Positions 52,566-61,181 of a stretch of 64,000 bases of DNA are shown here, piece by piece. Made by a program: the position numbers and the translations under genes. Where the stretch lies: assembly GCA_965656185.1 (NCBI GenBank), contig CBFHJH010000013.1, positions 4,831 through 68,830 on the forward strand, in the 5' to 3' direction. Within the stretch, counting starts at the first letter, position 1, and each line of letters starts with the position of its first letter. Source of the DNA: Croceimicrobium sp965656185 (lineage in GTDB: Bacteria; Bacteroidota; Bacteroidia; Flavobacteriales; Schleiferiaceae). The notes under the pieces are model-generated. The model searched no databases and was not told the DNA's origin. It saw nothing but the letters and a program-made list of their open reading frames with translations.

Positions 52566-53243
52566 TCAGATCATACCTTCATCACTAAAGCTGAAATATC
52601 CCCCTTCGGTGACTATCAAATGGTCCAATACTGCTATGTCTATTAATTGGCCCGACTCCGACATCTTACGGGTTAATTGTTGATCGGCCGAACTGGGATT
52701 CAAACTTCCACTGGGGTGATTATGCGCTAAAATTAGGGCGGTAGACTTTAATTCTAAGGCAATTTTAAAAACTGTCCGGATATCAGCTAAAGTTCCGGTC
52801 AGACCACCTTTACTAATTTGTTTTAAGGCTAAAAGCCGATTGTGATTATTGAGGTAGAGTACCCAAAATTCCTCATAATCCTTATGAGCCAAAATGGGTT
52901 CAAGGTGCTGAAAGGCATCCTGACTGCTTTTTACCTGAGCTTTGACTTTTGCCTTGGCCGAGCGCATTCTCCTACCCAATTCTATTGCAGCTAGAATATG
53001 CGCGGTCTTGGCTAAGCCTACTCCCGAAAACGCCATTAGATCCGAGGCTGTGAAACGTTGCAGTTCCATCAGATTATTATCGCATGATTGTAGAATCTTC
53101 TTGGCTAGATCGAGTGCGGTATCCTTAATACTGCCACTGCCTATGAATATTGCCAATAATTCGGCATCGCTTAACTGAGCACTCCCTTTATTAATTAGCT
53201 TCTCGCGCGGGCGGTCGTCTTCCGCCCAGGCCTTGATGGCCAT
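52566..53243 (-). CDS. radC: RadC-like JAB/MPN-domain protein
   Basis: 225 residues from ATG 53243 (MAIKAWAEDDRPREKL); an earlier ATG at 53261 adds six residues. N-terminal helix-hairpin-helix part (LMAFSGVGLAKTAHILAAIE), then a JAB/MPN metalloprotease-like domain with LILAHNHPSGSLNPSSAD (H-x-H-P-S-G-x7-S-x-x-D zinc motif, about residue 165). Named RadC for historical reasons; a role in DNA repair is doubtful, and the real function is unknown. It has no close neighbour in its transcript. Confidence 0.92.
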   Translation of the reverse strand: MAIKAWAEDDRPREKLINKGSAQLSDAELLAIFIGSGSIKDTALDLAKKILQSCDNNLMELQRFTASDLMAFSGVGLAKTAHILAAIELGRRMRSAKAKVKAQVKSSQDAFQHLEPILAHKDYEEFWVLYLNNHNRLLALKQISKGGLTGTLADIRTVFKIALELKSTALILAHNHPSGSLNPSSADQQLTRKMSESGQLIDIAVLDHLIVTEGGYFSFSDEGMI

Positions 53244-53276
53244 TTTTGATTTAGTGTACATGGCCTACAAAGAAAA

Positions 53277-53301
53277 AAGCCGTGGAAGGAATCCACGGCT
53301 T
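53277..53301 (-). terminator. Rho-independent terminator after yceI
   Basis: AAGCCGTGGA and TCCACGGCTT form a 10-bp stem with loop AGGAA, with A-rich DNA before it on the plus strand. It lies 27 bp past the yceI-like stop, upstream of radC. Confidence 0.88.
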
Positions 53302-53327
53302 CTAATTGTTTAACAACTGCTTCTCTA

Positions 53328-54023
53328 TTAGGACTTCTTAGCCTCTAGATTGATTTGAAGCTTAATATTGTTGTCGATCACCTTATCTTTCGCAATATCC
53401 GCAAACTCAGTAAATGCTGTAGAGCGGAAACGTACGTTCCATTGACTACGATCTATTACAAACTCTGGAGTATTGAAAGCAATCATATCTTCGGTCATGT
53501 TAACCTCAGCTGGGATAGTGATGCTTTTGGTAATGCCGCGTAAAGTTAAGTTACCAGTTACGTGATGTGTTGCACCAGTAGTATCATCAGCACTCACTGC
53601 TTCTGCACCGGTAATCACGAATTTAGCGGTTGGAAAAGAGTCAACAGCAAAGAAGTCTTTGCTCTTTAAGTGACCTTCAAGTTTCTCTTTATAATCTGGG
53701 CTTTCAGCTAAATCCAAATCGTTGATGCTGGTCATGTCGATGGTGAACTCACCGCCAACTAAACTACCATCTTCCACTTTAAAGCTTCCTTCAGATACTT
53801 GAATTGTACCATTGTGAGCATCACCTACATTGAAAGTTTTATAACCTTCCCAGGCGATCTCATCACCTTCGGTTGCCACATTATAAACTGAAGCAGCCAT
53901 AGTTTTAGTTTCGTCTACTTCTTGAGCTTCTGAAGCTTGCACATTAGCTTCTGGAGCAGCGTTGTTACAAGCTACTGCTAGGCTCGCGATACCCAATACG
54001 AAAAGTTTTTTACTGATGTTCAT
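53328..54023 (-). CDS. YceI-family lipoprotein
   Basis: 231 residues. The start MNISKKLFVLGIASLAVACNN is a lipoprotein signal peptide with lipobox L-A-V-A-C19. The mature part has GDEIAWEGYKTFNVGDAHNG, a YceI-like lipocalin fold with HVTGNLTLRGITKSITIPAE (the typical L-T-L-R-G-x-T-K segment) and RSQWNVRF. YceI proteins bind isoprenoid lipids in the periplasm or outer membrane. A well-formed promoter (-7 TATACCTTTG region, -33 TTG) lies just upstream, and a terminator follows, so the gene is a single-gene unit. Confidence 0.9.
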   Translation of the reverse strand: MNISKKLFVLGIASLAVACNNAAPEANVQASEAQEVDETKTMAASVYNVATEGDEIAWEGYKTFNVGDAHNGTIQVSEGSFKVEDGSLVGGEFTIDMTSINDLDLAESPDYKEKLEGHLKSKDFFAVDSFPTAKFVITGAEAVSADDTTGATHHVTGNLTLRGITKSITIPAEVNMTEDMIAFNTPEFVIDRSQWNVRFRSTAFTEFADIAKDKVIDNNIKLQINLEAKKS

Positions 54024-54058
54024 TTTTTTGGTTTCTTTATTGATGTTTAAACACTAAA

Positions 54059-54088
54059 CAAAGGTATAACTGTAGAACTACACGACAA
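54059..54088 (-). promoter_or_regulatory. yceI promoter (-7 TACCTTTG, -33 TTG)
   Basis: On the minus strand TACCTTTG (54066-54059) matches TAnnTTTG fully and TTG (54088-54086) lies 19 bp upstream, the usual Bacteroidota spacing. The start codon is at 54023. Confidence 0.65.
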
Positions 54089-54104
54089 GCATAATGTTCA
54101 TGAT

Positions 54105-54545
54105 TTATTTCAAAGAATTAACAATTGTCCGTTTTTGTTGAATCCAAAGGGCTGGAATTAAGAGAAACATCAAGATCGGATTCATGACCACCCGATGTAA
54201 ATGACTTAGCAAAGAGCTGTACTCTTTTGGCAAATAGTGTAAGAGCAGAAAATAAAGCGGTAATAGAATGAGCAATCCGAAAATCATGGTTTGGAAACCA
54301 ATGATCAAGTGATTCCTCTTGTCGAAAATAGCAATTACCAGACCCAAACAGAGCAGGTCATTAAATAGGTAGCGGATAACCTTGCTGATGATTAAGGGCA
54401 GCCATAGCTCTGCACGATAGCCTAATTTTTGTATAACGTCCTGTTCTCCACAGAAAAATATCTGCCAATCTCTCTGAAAAAGGTACATTAAACTTAAGCC
54501 CATTAAACAAAATAAAGCTAGCATAAAACGAGCTCCCGGTTTCAT
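54105..54545 (-). CDS. Exosortase F-associated membrane protein
   Basis: 146 residues with four predicted membrane helices (about 7-22, 58-74, 80-100, 112-133) and a basic C-terminus. It starts MKPGARFMLALFCLMGLSLM and contains the FLQRDWQIFF-like segment YLFQRDWQIFFCGEQD before the second helix. The 4-bp overlap with xrtF and the size fit the exosortase F system-associated protein (TIGR04127). Its biochemical role in the exosortase system is unknown. Confidence 0.75.
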   Translation of the reverse strand: MKPGARFMLALFCLMGLSLMYLFQRDWQIFFCGEQDVIQKLGYRAELWLPLIISKVIRYLFNDLLCLGLVIAIFDKRNHLIIGFQTMIFGLLILLPLYFLLLHYLPKEYSSLLSHLHRVVMNPILMFLLIPALWIQQKRTIVNSLK

Positions 54546-55123
54546 CTTAATGCAATTTTAGGATCCTTTCCACTATCCTTACTTAGATAATGATACCAGA
54601 GAATCAAAACAATAAAATACAATCCAAGCGTAAAGGCATATTTATGATAGAAATGGAAATACTCCTGTTGACCATGGGTATTTAACCAGACCAAAGCTGA
54701 AAGTCGCATTAGGTTTAGAAAATGAATGAGCCCTATGCCAAGGAGGCTCATTTTAAACGTAAAAGCGCTACCCTTAGGTAATGACCATATGAAGGCTAAG
54801 TATAATATAAACAGATTGATACCATTACAGCCTTCTTGAACCGACAAAGCGTAATTACCATTTAGCAATAGGCTATGAAAAGGTGTTTCTACCCTCACCT
54901 TCCTTTGTCTCTGGTCATTTTCAATAATTGAAGCCTCATGACCGAGAAGCTTAAAAAAACAGCTAGTTTGATAAACAACTTGATCGGTCCACGAGTCTAC
55001 TCGATCACTTTTATGGTAGTCTTTAATGTAAATGCCATAAACGAGACTCCCGATAAGGTAGATACTACAAAAGCGAAGGATGAAAAGCGCAGCAAAACTT
55101 TTCTTGAACAGATTAAAGGTCAT
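54542..55123 (-). CDS. xrtF: Exosortase family protein XrtF
   Basis: 193 residues, about five membrane helices. The exosortase catalytic set is visible: Cys99 in VQEGCNGIN, Arg140 in LNLMRLSALV and a histidine at 157 or 160 in YFHFYHKYAF. The length and the adjoining 54105-54545 gene point to XrtF (TIGR04128), the Flavobacteriia type. Exosortases cleave and transfer exported proteins that carry a PEP-CTERM-like tail (short motif, membrane helix, basic end). No protein with such a tail is encoded in this window, so the substrate is elsewhere or atypical. A WbpM-like sugar dehydratase is 402 bp upstream on the same strand. Confidence 0.85.
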   Translation of the reverse strand: MTFNLFKKSFAALFILRFCSIYLIGSLVYGIYIKDYHKSDRVDSWTDQVVYQTSCFFKLLGHEASIIENDQRQRKVRVETPFHSLLLNGNYALSVQEGCNGINLFILYLAFIWSLPKGSAFTFKMSLLGIGLIHFLNLMRLSALVWLNTHGQQEYFHFYHKYAFTLGLYFIVLILWYHYLSKDSGKDPKIALR

Positions 55124-55525
55124 GATAGATACTCTCAGTTATAGAACCGAAGTTAGTCATCGTATGACCTGTTTTGAAGTTGAGTGAAAGCCGTTTTCTT
55201 CTTCTTACGGAATCTAATTAATGGTCAATATTCCAATTTTGGATTATAGAAAAGTAAAACCACTTCCACCTTAAAGGAAAACCAAAAAATACTGATGAAG
55301 GCTTATGCTTTGTTGTTACTGAACTCCTGTTCCTTTCTGGACAAAGCAGTTTACATACATAGCGGCAATTCCAAAGCTCCCATACCCATCAGGTTAACAA
55401 AATCACTCCAGCAAATCAAGCCCAAAATGGGCCATTTAATAAATGTTTTTCCATTCTAGAGACTTCATAGGAACAGCCTAAACAGGAATTGAGATAAGCT
55501 AGAACAACCGAAGAAATGGTGACCC
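55124..55525. other. Intergenic region upstream of xrtF
   Basis: 402 bp between the WbpM-like gene and xrtF, both on the minus strand. I translated both strands and found only short frames with no signal peptide or sorting tail; no RNA gene and no clear promoter box were seen. Confidence 0.4.
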
Positions 55526-57463
55526 CTATTTAACAGAGCTTTTGAGGTCCAAGCGCTCAAAAATGGAGTTATTGCTAATAAACTCTGGTACAATAGACTT
55601 TACGGCCGCCACTACATCCAAATTATCTCCTTGGCGATGGGAATGCTTTAGCCTGTCGATAGCCATAAGCATGCCCGAATACTCCATAGTGGTAGTCTGA
55701 GCCACCATGATCTTTGGGTGGTGAGTAGCTAAGGTATTCTCCTTGGTAGCTAGTAATTCTTCGTACAGTTTTTCCCCAGGACGCAAGCCCACTTCGACGA
55801 TCTCTATGTCTTTACCTAGTTGCAGTCCGGACAACTTGATCATTTTCTTAGCCAAATCGTAAATCTTAACCGACTCACCCATGTCGAATACAAATATCTC
55901 GCCTCCTTTACCCATTGCTCCAGCTTCCAATACTAAGTTACAGGCTTCAGGAATGGTCATAAAGTAACGCGTAATGTCTCTATGGGTGAGCGTGATGGGA
56001 CCACCTTTTTCGATTTGCTTCCGGAATAGGGGTATTACGGAACCATTGGAGCCCAAAACATTACCAAATCGAGTAGTTATGAACTGAGTACCTGATTTAT
56101 TATGCTTCCCTAAGCTTTGAGTATAAAGTTCGGCGGTACGTTTAGTAGCCCCCATTACATTAGTGGGATTAACTGCCTTGTCAGTGCTCACCATAACGAA
56201 CTTCTGGCTCTTGAATTCTACCGCCAAATCAGCTACCTTCTTGGTACCTAAAATATTTACCGAAACCGCCTCGTAGGGATTTTCCTCCATGAGCGGAACG
56301 TGCTTATATGCGGCAGCATGAAATACCAATTGAGGGCGGTAAGTATTGAAAACCTTGCGCATTCTATGATAATCACTCACATCCGCAATTACACAATTCG
56401 CTTTTTTGCAGAACTCAGGATGGCTTGATTTTAGCTCATTTTCTAATTCATATAAGGCTGATTCTGCTTGGTCTAATAGAATTACCAGACGAGGATCATA
56501 GTGTAATACCTGCCGTGCAATTTCGCTCCCGATGGAACCTGCGGCTCCAGTTACCAGTACTACTTTGTCTCTTACTTCGCGGGTAACATTTTCATTATTA
56601 AGCTCTATCGGTGCGCGTTCTAATAGGTCTTCTATCTTAACGGCTTTGATCTGTTTTGTGCTTAGCTCACCTTGAATCCAATTATCCACCGGTGGCACCA
56701 CCTTAACTTGTAAATTATTTTTCAAGCATTGGTCTACGATCTCGTTGCGACGTTTACTGAGCAATGCAGTTTGAATCGAAATAATCACCTGATCTACCTT
56801 ATGCTTAGCTAGGAAAGACTCTGAGAAGGCTTTGACATTGCCTATGATCGATATCCCCTCGATCGACTTCCCGATTTTGTTTGGGTTATCGTCGATGAAT
56901 GCAACAATCTGATACTCCCTGCTGGTATCGTGGTTCAAAGTATTCTTAGTAATAATACCAGAGGCCCCGGCTCCGTAAATCATTACTCGAGTTGCCTTTC
57001 TCTCAACAGAGGATTGAAATCGGACATACAGCAATTTCACCATGAATCGCGATCCAATTAGAACCACCAGACTCATCAAAAAGTGAATTAACAGTACACT
57101 ATTGGGTATGTGAAACAACTGCCTAAAAAGGGTGCCTTCAAAGCCATTCGTTATCAGGCCAGCAAAACCAGCTATCAAAACTCCCATAAAACCACCCTTG
57201 GCAATATTGTAGGCATCATGAACTCCGGTATGACGAATTACCCCAACGTGAGAGTTACTGATTAAAAAGCCCACCAAATAAGCGGTAATTATGAAAGGTA
57301 ATTTTGTAAGTATGAGGTGGCTAGGTATGCTACTCATCTCAAAATTGTAGCGCAAGACCACGGCTAGTTGATAAGATCCAGCGACAATGATCAAATCGAA
57401 AAGCAGTACCAGCCATCTGGAGAGAAAGCGGTCAGAATTACGTAGGATAAACTTCCTAATCAT
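55526..57463 (-). CDS. Membrane-bound nucleotide-sugar 4,6-dehydratase (WbpM/CapD/FlaA1-like)
   Basis: 645 residues. Four N-terminal membrane helices (about 15-35, 50-68, 85-105, 115-140), a CoA-binding-like Rossmann part (VMIYGAGASGIITKNTL near residue 160), then an extended SDR domain with VLVTGAAGSIGSEIARQVL near residue 303. The catalytic segment reads MVSTDKAVNPTNVMGATKRT: Met stands where many SDRs have Tyr (M-x3-K), the S-M-K arrangement known for WbpM-type UDP-GlcNAc 4,6-dehydratases. It probably starts a dideoxy-sugar pathway for surface glycans. A well-formed promoter is at 57513-57546. Confidence 0.9.
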   Translation of the reverse strand: MIRKFILRNSDRFLSRWLVLLFDLIIVAGSYQLAVVLRYNFEMSSIPSHLILTKLPFIITAYLVGFLISNSHVGVIRHTGVHDAYNIAKGGFMGVLIAGFAGLITNGFEGTLFRQLFHIPNSVLLIHFLMSLVVLIGSRFMVKLLYVRFQSSVERKATRVMIYGAGASGIITKNTLNHDTSREYQIVAFIDDNPNKIGKSIEGISIIGNVKAFSESFLAKHKVDQVIISIQTALLSKRRNEIVDQCLKNNLQVKVVPPVDNWIQGELSTKQIKAVKIEDLLERAPIELNNENVTREVRDKVVLVTGAAGSIGSEIARQVLHYDPRLVILLDQAESALYELENELKSSHPEFCKKANCVIADVSDYHRMRKVFNTYRPQLVFHAAAYKHVPLMEENPYEAVSVNILGTKKVADLAVEFKSQKFVMVSTDKAVNPTNVMGATKRTAELYTQSLGKHNKSGTQFITTRFGNVLGSNGSVIPLFRKQIEKGGPITLTHRDITRYFMTIPEACNLVLEAGAMGKGGEIFVFDMGESVKIYDLAKKMIKLSGLQLGKDIEIVEVGLRPGEKLYEELLATKENTLATHHPKIMVAQTTTMEYSGMLMAIDRLKHSHRQGDNLDVVAAVKSIVPEFISNNSIFERLDLKSSVK

Positions 57464-57512
57464 AGGCCTGTTCGGTCAAGTTAATTATCTCTCTCCTCCC
57501 CAAAAGAGATAT

Positions 57513-57546
57513 CAAATATAACTAAAAAGTGAATATTGACACAAAA
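57513..57546 (-). promoter_or_regulatory. Promoter of the WbpM-like gene (-7 TATATTTG)
   Basis: On the minus strand TATATTTG (57520-57513) is a full -7 match, and TTTTG (57546-57542) lies 21 bp upstream as the -33 element. The start codon is at 57463. Confidence 0.6.
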
Positions 57547-57640
57547 GCACTCCTTAATTTACCGAAATACATGGATTACCATTAATTGTTTTTCAGACAC
57601 TTAAGTAATCTTAACCTTAGACTTTTACCAAAATTAAAGT

Positions 57641-58840
57641 CTAGTTATCATTAGATTCAAAGCTGCGAGAAACTCGGCTTGATTTGATGGAATCGATATC
57701 GATATTTCGATAATAGTGCTTTAAGATAGACTTGTAAGAGTATCCACGTCGGCTCATTTCGATAGCTCCGTCTTGCGATAAGCCTACCCCATGTCCAAAG
57801 CCGTGTCCTTTTAGGCTTAGTTCCGCGCCTGCAGGCTCTACTGTAAAATAAGTCGACTTTAAGCCAAATGCAGCACGAACCTTGGTCAATTTCAGCGTTT
57901 TCCCCTCATATTTAAAATGAGATTGTCGTCCATCGCGATTTAAATTAAGAAGCGCCTTCAGCAACTTGACATCATTCTTCACGCCGAACATTCGAGCAAA
58001 ATAGGAGTAGAACTTGTCTGCATCTATGCGTTTCTCCCAATTATACGAGCCTACACCGATACTAAAACTATCCTCAACAGATTTTAGATGATCGATAGCC
58101 TGGTACCATACGTCCTCCGAATTCACCGTAAAGCCCCCGCTATTTGCATGAAACACTCCTAAAATGGGTCTACAATCCATCCCAACTACAATACTATCTC
58201 GCGTCTCCTTCACAGCCTGCTCAATAAGGTCCTTATGCGTATAATGAGCACGAGATAGGTAAACTTGAGAACTAACATCATCCTTTAGATTATAGCCCTC
58301 GGAAGCATGCTTTTTCAAATTTCGCAACGCAAAGGTTCGCGCCAAAACGGCTTGAGCCTTGAAGAACTCGAGCTGAGGGACGTGACCAGCCTCTGACTCC
58401 ACAACCCCTGCCACATACAATTCAAGATCTACCTCGTTTATAATGTGTATATCTCCACCCTTTGGTTTTAGGAGAATATCACCGAAATAAGAGCGTTCCT
58501 TTCGATTGGCTAATATTCGAAACTGCTGCAAAGTATCTAAACCTACAAACCGTAAAGCAGCATAGCTACCATAATCTTCATCCCCTCTCTTTAGACCAAG
58601 GCCGTTACCTTTAGTGCTGATTATGAAAGTGCGTGAGGGGTCTTTGGGGAAAATGTCATGAATGGTATCGATTAACTCCAGCTGCTCGTTTAAAGCAAGG
58701 ATAGCATAGTTCACACTATCCGTTGTTATCATTAAGCGCTTGACGGCTTGATTAGAGTATAAACGAACTTGCAGTGCATCCTGCGAGGGCAGCAAGAATG
58801 GCCAGAGAAGCAAGATGAGGATAAGCTTATTCTGCCGCAT
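57641..58840 (-). CDS. SpoIID/LytB-domain protein
   Basis: 399 residues from ATG 58840 (an earlier in-frame start would lie deep inside lpxB). Signal peptide MRQNKLILILLLWPFLLPSQ. The SpoIID/LytB domain covers most of the rest: IINEVDLELYVAGVVESEAG, LEFFKAQAVLARTFALRNLK, YLSRAHYTH, ILGVFHANSGGFTVNSEDVW and LKGHGFGHGVGLSQDGAIEM. SpoIID in Bacillus is a lytic transglycosylase acting on denuded glycan; the conserved A-R-T-F/Y-A and G-H-G-x-G-x-S-Q-x-G segments are here. It overlaps lpxB by 14 bp and is the last gene of the surE operon. Confidence 0.9.
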   Translation of the reverse strand: MRQNKLILILLLWPFLLPSQDALQVRLYSNQAVKRLMITTDSVNYAILALNEQLELIDTIHDIFPKDPSRTFIISTKGNGLGLKRGDEDYGSYAALRFVGLDTLQQFRILANRKERSYFGDILLKPKGGDIHIINEVDLELYVAGVVESEAGHVPQLEFFKAQAVLARTFALRNLKKHASEGYNLKDDVSSQVYLSRAHYTHKDLIEQAVKETRDSIVVGMDCRPILGVFHANSGGFTVNSEDVWYQAIDHLKSVEDSFSIGVGSYNWEKRIDADKFYSYFARMFGVKNDVKLLKALLNLNRDGRQSHFKYEGKTLKLTKVRAAFGLKSTYFTVEPAGAELSLKGHGFGHGVGLSQDGAIEMSRRGYSYKSILKHYYRNIDIDSIKSSRVSRSFESNDN

Positions 58841-59939
58841 AATTGAATGTAATTGACGCTGCCCTTTCTGAGGCTCCTTCCCCACCGAGCTTTTCGCTCA
58901 ATAATTTATAATCCTTCGCAATCGAACTGCTCCCCTTTTCACTTAGACAATAGGCTAACTCCTTTTGTAATCTCTTCCGATTAAAATCGCCTTGAATAAG
59001 CTCGGTTACCACCATTTTATCCATTACCAAATTGACCAAGGAGATATAATTGATCTTTACCAAGCGCTTCGCTATTTGATAGCTAAGCCAAGATGCTTTA
59101 TAACACACCACCTCCGGAACACGGAACAGGGCCGTTTCTAATGTAGCCGTTCCAGATGTTACCAGGGCTGCATCTGCTACTTCAAGAATCTCGTAAGTTT
59201 TACCAAAGACTAAATTCAATTCAGCATTTGGAACCAAGGTTTGATAAAAATTGGCATCCTGAGAGGGAGCCCCAGCAATGACAAAGTCTACCTCCATCTT
59301 TTTTACGGCAGATAGCATGGTAGGAAGCATGGCTTTTATTTCCTGCTTACGACTACCTGGTAAAATGGCTACCAAAGGTTTAGGGGCTGATGCGCCGAAT
59401 TCCAAACGTCGTTCTGCTTGATTAAAGTCTGGCCTATTTTGAATGGCATCCAATAAGGGATGTCCCACAAAGTCTACTTCCACGTCAAAGGATGCGTAAA
59501 ATTCCTTTTCAAAGGGTAAGATGGTAAGCATACGCCCCACATCCCGCTTGATCTTATGTACTCTACTTTGCTTCCAAGCCCAGATCTGGGGCGATATATA
59601 ATAGAGAACTTTAATACCCTCTTTTTTAGCCCATTCTGCAATCCGAAGATTAAAACCGGGATAGTCGATCAAAACCAGCACATCCGGCTTAAACTCCTTA
59701 ATATCTTCTTTACAAATACTAAGGTTTTTTAAAATGGTACGCAGGTTAAATAAGACCTCTACGAAGCCCATAAAGGCAAGCTCCCTATAATGCTTTACCA
59801 CTTGGGCACCGGCCGTTTCCATGAGATCGCCACCCCAAGCTTTGATCTCAGCCGCTTCATCTTTTTTCTTCAGCGCTTTGATCAAATTAGATCCATGCAG
59901 GTCACCGCTCGCTTCACCGGCTATGAAATAGTATTTCAA
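58827..59939 (-). CDS. lpxB: Lipid A disaccharide synthase
   Basis: 370 residues, GT19 family. MKYYFIAGEASGDLHGSNLI at the start, VLIDYPGFNLRIAEWAKK near residue 90, ISPQIWAWKQSRVHKIKRDV near residue 115 and VATSGTATLETALF-type VTSGTATLETALFRVPEVVC near residue 255 are LpxB signatures. It joins UDP-2,3-diacyl-glucosamine and lipid X at the inner membrane to form the lipid A disaccharide. It is in an operon with surE and a small membrane protein. Confidence 0.95.
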   Translation of the reverse strand: MKYYFIAGEASGDLHGSNLIKALKKKDEAAEIKAWGGDLMETAGAQVVKHYRELAFMGFVEVLFNLRTILKNLSICKEDIKEFKPDVLVLIDYPGFNLRIAEWAKKEGIKVLYYISPQIWAWKQSRVHKIKRDVGRMLTILPFEKEFYASFDVEVDFVGHPLLDAIQNRPDFNQAERRLEFGASAPKPLVAILPGSRKQEIKAMLPTMLSAVKKMEVDFVIAGAPSQDANFYQTLVPNAELNLVFGKTYEILEVADAALVTSGTATLETALFRVPEVVCYKASWLSYQIAKRLVKINYISLVNLVMDKMVVTELIQGDFNRKRLQKELAYCLSEKGSSSIAKDYKLLSEKLGGEGASERAASITFNYAAE

Positions 59940-60003
59940 GTAGAGTCAATTTTAGGTAAAAATAAGGAGCCCTTGTAGTACCTCTAAAGGCCTTAAAAAA
60001 ACT

Positions 60004-60291
60004 TTACAACAAAAACCTGTAGATAAATACCAGGATAAGAGCTAGGATAGAAGCACTTAGAATTCCTCGACTGTATTCTTCACGATCTAAGCGTATAGCT
60101 AGAAAAAATGCCGCCCCATTGAGCAAAAGACCTAAGCTCAGAAGCTGAACATTGAGTTGTTTAACTATGGCGTAATCAAACTTTTGAATACCCATTACCT
60201 CCGGTCTCAGTTGAAAAATCAACCATAAGGCGAGAACAGGTAAGAAAAGTCCTGATACAAATCCCAAGACGAAAGGGAGTCTATTTTTCAT
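60004..60291 (-). CDS. Small membrane protein between surE and lpxB
   Basis: 95 residues with three membrane helices (about 5-25, 47-66, 76-94). It starts MKNRLPFVLGFVSGLFLPVL. No motif of known function. Position between surE (32 bp upstream) and lpxB (64 bp downstream) suggests a shared transcript; I recall small membrane proteins in this position in other Flavobacteriia. Confidence 0.7.
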   Translation of the reverse strand: MKNRLPFVLGFVSGLFLPVLALWLIFQLRPEVMGIQKFDYAIVKQLNVQLLSLGLLLNGAAFFLAIRLDREEYSRGILSASILALILVFIYRFLL

Positions 60292-60323
60292 GTGTAAGTA
60301 ACGCTAAATAAAGAGGATTTAGT

Positions 60324-61094
60324 CTATAGCGACCACTGTTCCAAAGTACGTCGCGCCCTATGAGCAGTGAGGTCACTGGTTACCGGCACTACCGAAATGT
60401 AGTAGTTTTCAAGGGCCCATTCGTCGGTTTCATCACCCTGATCGTAATTAACGAACTTTCCTGTGAGCCAATAATAATTTCGCTTGCGCGGATCTTTTCG
60501 CTGATCAAATTCCTCTTCCCAATTCCCCCGACACTGACGGGCGATTTTCACCCCTTTATAATCATCTCCCTTGAACTTGGGAATATTAACGTTCAGCACC
60601 ACATCTTGTGGAAGACCTTCGTCTAAAACTTTCTGAGCAATTTTCTTAATGTATGGCAAAGCCGGAGCAAAATCGGCATCCCAAGCAAAGTCACATAAGG
60701 AAAAACCAATTGACGGAATCCCTTCTAAACAGCCCTCCATGGCGGCAGACATAGTACCCGAATAGATCACGTTTATAGACGCATTGCTACCGTGATTTAC
60801 CCCACTTACCACTAGGTCTGGCTTGCGGTCCAACACCACATTCACTGCCAACTTGACGCAGTCGACCGGCGTGCCGCTGCAACTGTACTCCGACTGAGGA
60901 CCTTCGTCAATTTTAACCGGATCACAACGCAATATCCCTTCAATGGTAATGGCATGTCCCATTCCGCTTTGAGGACCATCAGGCGCTACCACCACCACAT
61001 CGCCGATCTCATTCATTACTGAGATCAAATTACGAATGCCCGGAGCGGTTATTCCGTCGTCGTTGCAAACAAGAATTAGAGGTTTATCAGCCAT
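60324..61094 (-). CDS. surE: 5'/3'-nucleotidase SurE
   Basis: 256 residues. The metal-binding start ILVCNDDGITAPGI with Asp-Asp, the S-G-M-G-H-A-I-T segment near 43-50 and VVSGVNHGSNASINVIYSGT near 95 are the SurE signature. It dephosphorylates nucleoside 5'- and 3'-monophosphates and other small phosphates in the cytoplasm. First gene of a four-gene operon with lpxB. A full -7 box TAGTTTTG (61118-61111, minus) lies 17 bp upstream. Confidence 0.95.
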   Translation of the reverse strand: MADKPLILVCNDDGITAPGIRNLISVMNEIGDVVVVAPDGPQSGMGHAITIEGILRCDPVKIDEGPQSEYSCSGTPVDCVKLAVNVVLDRKPDLVVSGVNHGSNASINVIYSGTMSAAMEGCLEGIPSIGFSLCDFAWDADFAPALPYIKKIAQKVLDEGLPQDVVLNVNIPKFKGDDYKGVKIARQCRGNWEEEFDQRKDPRKRNYYWLTGKFVNYDQGDETDEWALENYYISVVPVTSDLTAHRARRTLEQWSL

Positions 61095-61110
61095 AATGTA
61101 AAAATCTTGT

Positions 61111-61118
61111 CAAAACTA
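61111..61118 (-). promoter_or_regulatory. Candidate -7 promoter box for surE
   Basis: CAAAACTA on the plus strand is TAGTTTTG on the minus, a full TAnnTTTG match. No TTG sits at the ideal -33 distance; the nearest are at 12 and 24 bp. Confidence 0.45.
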
Positions 61119-61150
61119 TGAATCCACGTTCAATGAGGCATACAATTTGA

Positions 61151-61158
61151 TATTTTTG
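61151..61158 (+). promoter_or_regulatory. Candidate -7 promoter box for the zinc peptidase gene
   Basis: TATTTTTG matches TAnnTTTG fully and ends 23 bp before the start codon at 61182. Confidence 0.45.
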
Positions 61159-61181
61159 AATAGTAAATCTAAAAGAAAACT

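Noticed and set aside
55124..55525. A small PEP-CTERM-like substrate gene for XrtF
   Set aside because: Only very short frames without signal peptide or sorting tail are present on either strand.
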